A DNA stretch of 5,675 nucleotides, from the NCBI GenBank assembly GCA_947588795.1, contig CANPZJ010000115.1, forward strand, positions 1 to 5,675. The letters run 5' to 3'. Below the pieces are notes generated by a model. It was not told the DNA's origin, did no database searches, and saw nothing but the letters and a program-made list of their open reading frames with translations. The position numbers were made by a program, and so were the translations under genes. Shown piece after piece: positions 4,138-5,675 of the stretch; the stretch's first letter is position 1; every line of letters begins with the position of its first letter. The DNA comes from an uncultured Bacilli bacterium. GTDB lineage: Bacteria > Bacillota_I > Bacilli_A > RF39 > UBA660.

Positions 4138-5675
4138 ATGAAAAAACAAGTTGATGGAAATACTGCCTGTAGTAAAATAGCATATCTTTTTAGTGAAATA
4201 TGTAGTATTTATCCAATTACACCTTCAAGTCCAATGGCATCAAATATAGATTATTTAACGCATAGTGAGTTGAAAAATTTATATGGTAGCACTCCTAAAG
4301 TAATTGAAATGCAAAGTGAAGCAGGAGCTGCCGGAACACTTCATGGTGCATTGTTATCAGGCTCTTTATCTTCAACATTTACCGCTAGTCAAGGACTTTT
4401 ATTAATGATTCCTAATATGTATAAAATTGCAGGTGAATGTCTACCTGGAGTAATCCATGTAGCAAGTAGAACAGTGGCTACTCATGCCCTATCTATTTTT
4501 GGTGATCACTCTGATATATATGCGACAAGACAAACTGGCTTTTGTATGTTATCATCATCTAATGTTTTTGATGCTCAAAATTTAGCAGCAATTGCTCATT
4601 TATCGGCGATTAAAGGAAGCCTTCCTTTCTTACATTTCTTTGATGGTTTCAGAACAAGTCATGAACTTAATACTATTGAAGACTTAAAAAGAGAAGATGT
4701 ATTAAAATTAATTCCTTGGGATAGTGTTAAAGCATATAAAGAAAGATGCTTGAATGTAGGTTGTAATAAGCAATATGGTTTAGCCGAAAATGAAGATATT
4801 TATTTTCAATCAGTTGAAGCTCGTAATAATTTATATAATAATATTCCTGATATAGTTAATAATTATATGCAAGAGATAAATAAAATAATGGGTACAGATT
4901 ATAAACCATTTAATTATTATGGCAGCAGTAGTGCCAAAAATATAATTATTGCGATGGGAAGTATTACTGATACTATTAAACTTGTGATAGATGATTTAAA
5001 TCAAAAAGGTAGGGAAGTAGGTCTTATTAATGTTCATTTATATAGACCATTTAGTACTAAATATTTATTAGATGTCTTACCTTCTACTGTTAAAAATATT
5101 GCCGTACTTGATCGAACTAAAGAAGCCGGTAGTATGGGTGAACCATTATATCTAGATGTTGTTAGTGCTCTTAAAGATAAAGATATTAATATTGTTGGGG
5201 GCCGCTTCGGTCTATCTAGTAAAAATACTACTCCAAAAGATATCTATAGTGTTTATCAAATGTTAGATAATAAATTACAAAATAATTTTACAATTGGTAT
5301 AAATGATGATGTTACTAATCTAAGTTTAAAAGAGTATGATTATCAAATTAATTTAAATGCAAGAGAAATCAAAATATTTGGATTTGGTTCTGATGGTATG
5401 GTTAGTGCTTCCAAAGAAATTCTAAAAATAATTGCTAAAGATAATTTTTATGTTCAAGGTTATTTTGAATATGATTCTAAAAAAAGTGGTGGAGTAACTG
5501 TATCTAATTTAAGATTTGGTAAAAGTCAAATAAATGCGCCATACTATGTTGAAAATCCTGAAATAGTAGTAGTTACTAAAGAAGAATATTTTCATAAATT
5601 TAATATTTTAGATAGTATTAAAGATGGTGGAGTAATTTTAATAAATTCAACTAAAGATAAAAGTGAATTAAATGA
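4138..5675 (+). CDS. nifJ: Pyruvate:ferredoxin (flavodoxin) oxidoreductase, N-terminal part, cut by window end
   Basis: Oxygen-sensitive cytoplasmic enzyme that oxidises pyruvate with CoA to acetyl-CoA and CO2 while reducing ferredoxin or flavodoxin, using thiamine diphosphate and Fe-S clusters. Only the first 512 codons of an expected roughly 1,170-1,200 are here; the frame is still open at the end, so thiamine and 4Fe-4S domains lie outside. Domain I: YPITPSSPMAS (25-35), with T28 and R111 (VASR) at pyruvate-contact positions, E61 in EMQSEAGAAG as the thiamine-activating glutamate, FTASQGLLLMIPNMYKIAGE (81-100), FGDHSD (121-126) and FLHFFDGFRTSHE (164-176). Domain II: AMGSITDTI (272-280), LYRPFS (301-306) and VLDRTKEAGSMGEPLYLDV (323-341). 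The next domain starts around 412 with GFGSDGMVSASK (usually GSDGTVGANK) and has YDSKKSGGVTVSNLRFG (445-461). Identity is very secure; whether the full gene is intact cannot be judged. The enzyme marks an anaerobe. Confidence 0.96.
   Translation, partial: MKKQVDGNTACSKIAYLFSEICSIYPITPSSPMASNIDYLTHSELKNLYGSTPKVIEMQSEAGAAGTLHGALLSGSLSSTFTASQGLLLMIPNMYKIAGECLPGVIHVASRTVATHALSIFGDHSDIYATRQTGFCMLSSSNVFDAQNLAAIAHLSAIKGSLPFLHFFDGFRTSHELNTIEDLKREDVLKLIPWDSVKAYKERCLNVGCNKQYGLAENEDIYFQSVEARNNLYNNIPDIVNNYMQEINKIMGTDYKPFNYYGSSSAKNIIIAMGSITDTIKLVIDDLNQKGREVGLINVHLYRPFSTKYLLDVLPSTVKNIAVLDRTKEAGSMGEPLYLDVVSALKDKDINIVGGRFGLSSKNTTPKDIYSVYQMLDNKLQNNFTIGINDDVTNLSLKEYDYQINLNAREIKIFGFGSDGMVSASKEILKIIAKDNFYVQGYFEYDSKKSGGVTVSNLRFGKSQINAPYYVENPEIVVVTKEEYFHKFNILDSIKDGGVILINSTKDKSELN

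Overview
The window comes from a very AT-rich genome. All three genes read on the + strand with the standard code: Trp is TGG, and no TGA is read through inside any frame. An N-terminal pyruvate:ferredoxin oxidoreductase points to a fermentative anaerobe. The large surface protein has a module order that I associate, from memory, with low-GC Bacilli-type gut bacteria (RF39/Erysipelotrichia/Acholeplasma-like lineages). That placement is an inference; there is no rRNA or other marker here.

Positions 1-388 hold no convincing gene but are rich in structure. They contain a 12-bp inverted repeat (97-108/248-259), a 12-bp direct repeat (118-129/155-166), a perfect 11-bp hairpin (167-194) nested in a second stem (145-153/199-208), a following pyrimidine tract, and candidate promoters facing each other. 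Together these could be a small structured RNA or a recombination/regulatory element; neither is proven. Next comes a near-consensus sigma-A-type promoter (332-359) with a run of eight G inside its -35/-10 spacer. This is the classical layout of a slipped-strand, phase-variable promoter, and it is the most striking feature of the window.

Positions 389-2704 encode a 771-residue membrane-anchored extracellular protein. It has an N-terminal membrane segment, a small two-cysteine beta module, a central domain ending in an RPTFYLSS/NPYMI motif, and a C-terminal glycine-rich domain resembling that of the animal receptor kinases ALK/LTK. It is followed by a strong terminator (2776-2805).

Positions 2807-5675 carry central carbon metabolism. 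Enolase (2858-4087) has its own promoter, a near-perfect ribosome binding site and all catalytic residues, but a short C-terminus. A small terminator-like hairpin follows, and 50 bases after the enolase stop begins a nifJ-type pyruvate:ferredoxin oxidoreductase, cut by the window end after 512 codons. The two enzymes act close together at the end of glycolysis: 2-phosphoglycerate to PEP, then pyruvate to acetyl-CoA with reduced ferredoxin.

The housekeeping half looks ordinary. The accessory half (upstream element, G-tract promoter, ALK-like surface protein) is where something undescribed may lie, namely a switchable surface adhesin or host-interaction factor.
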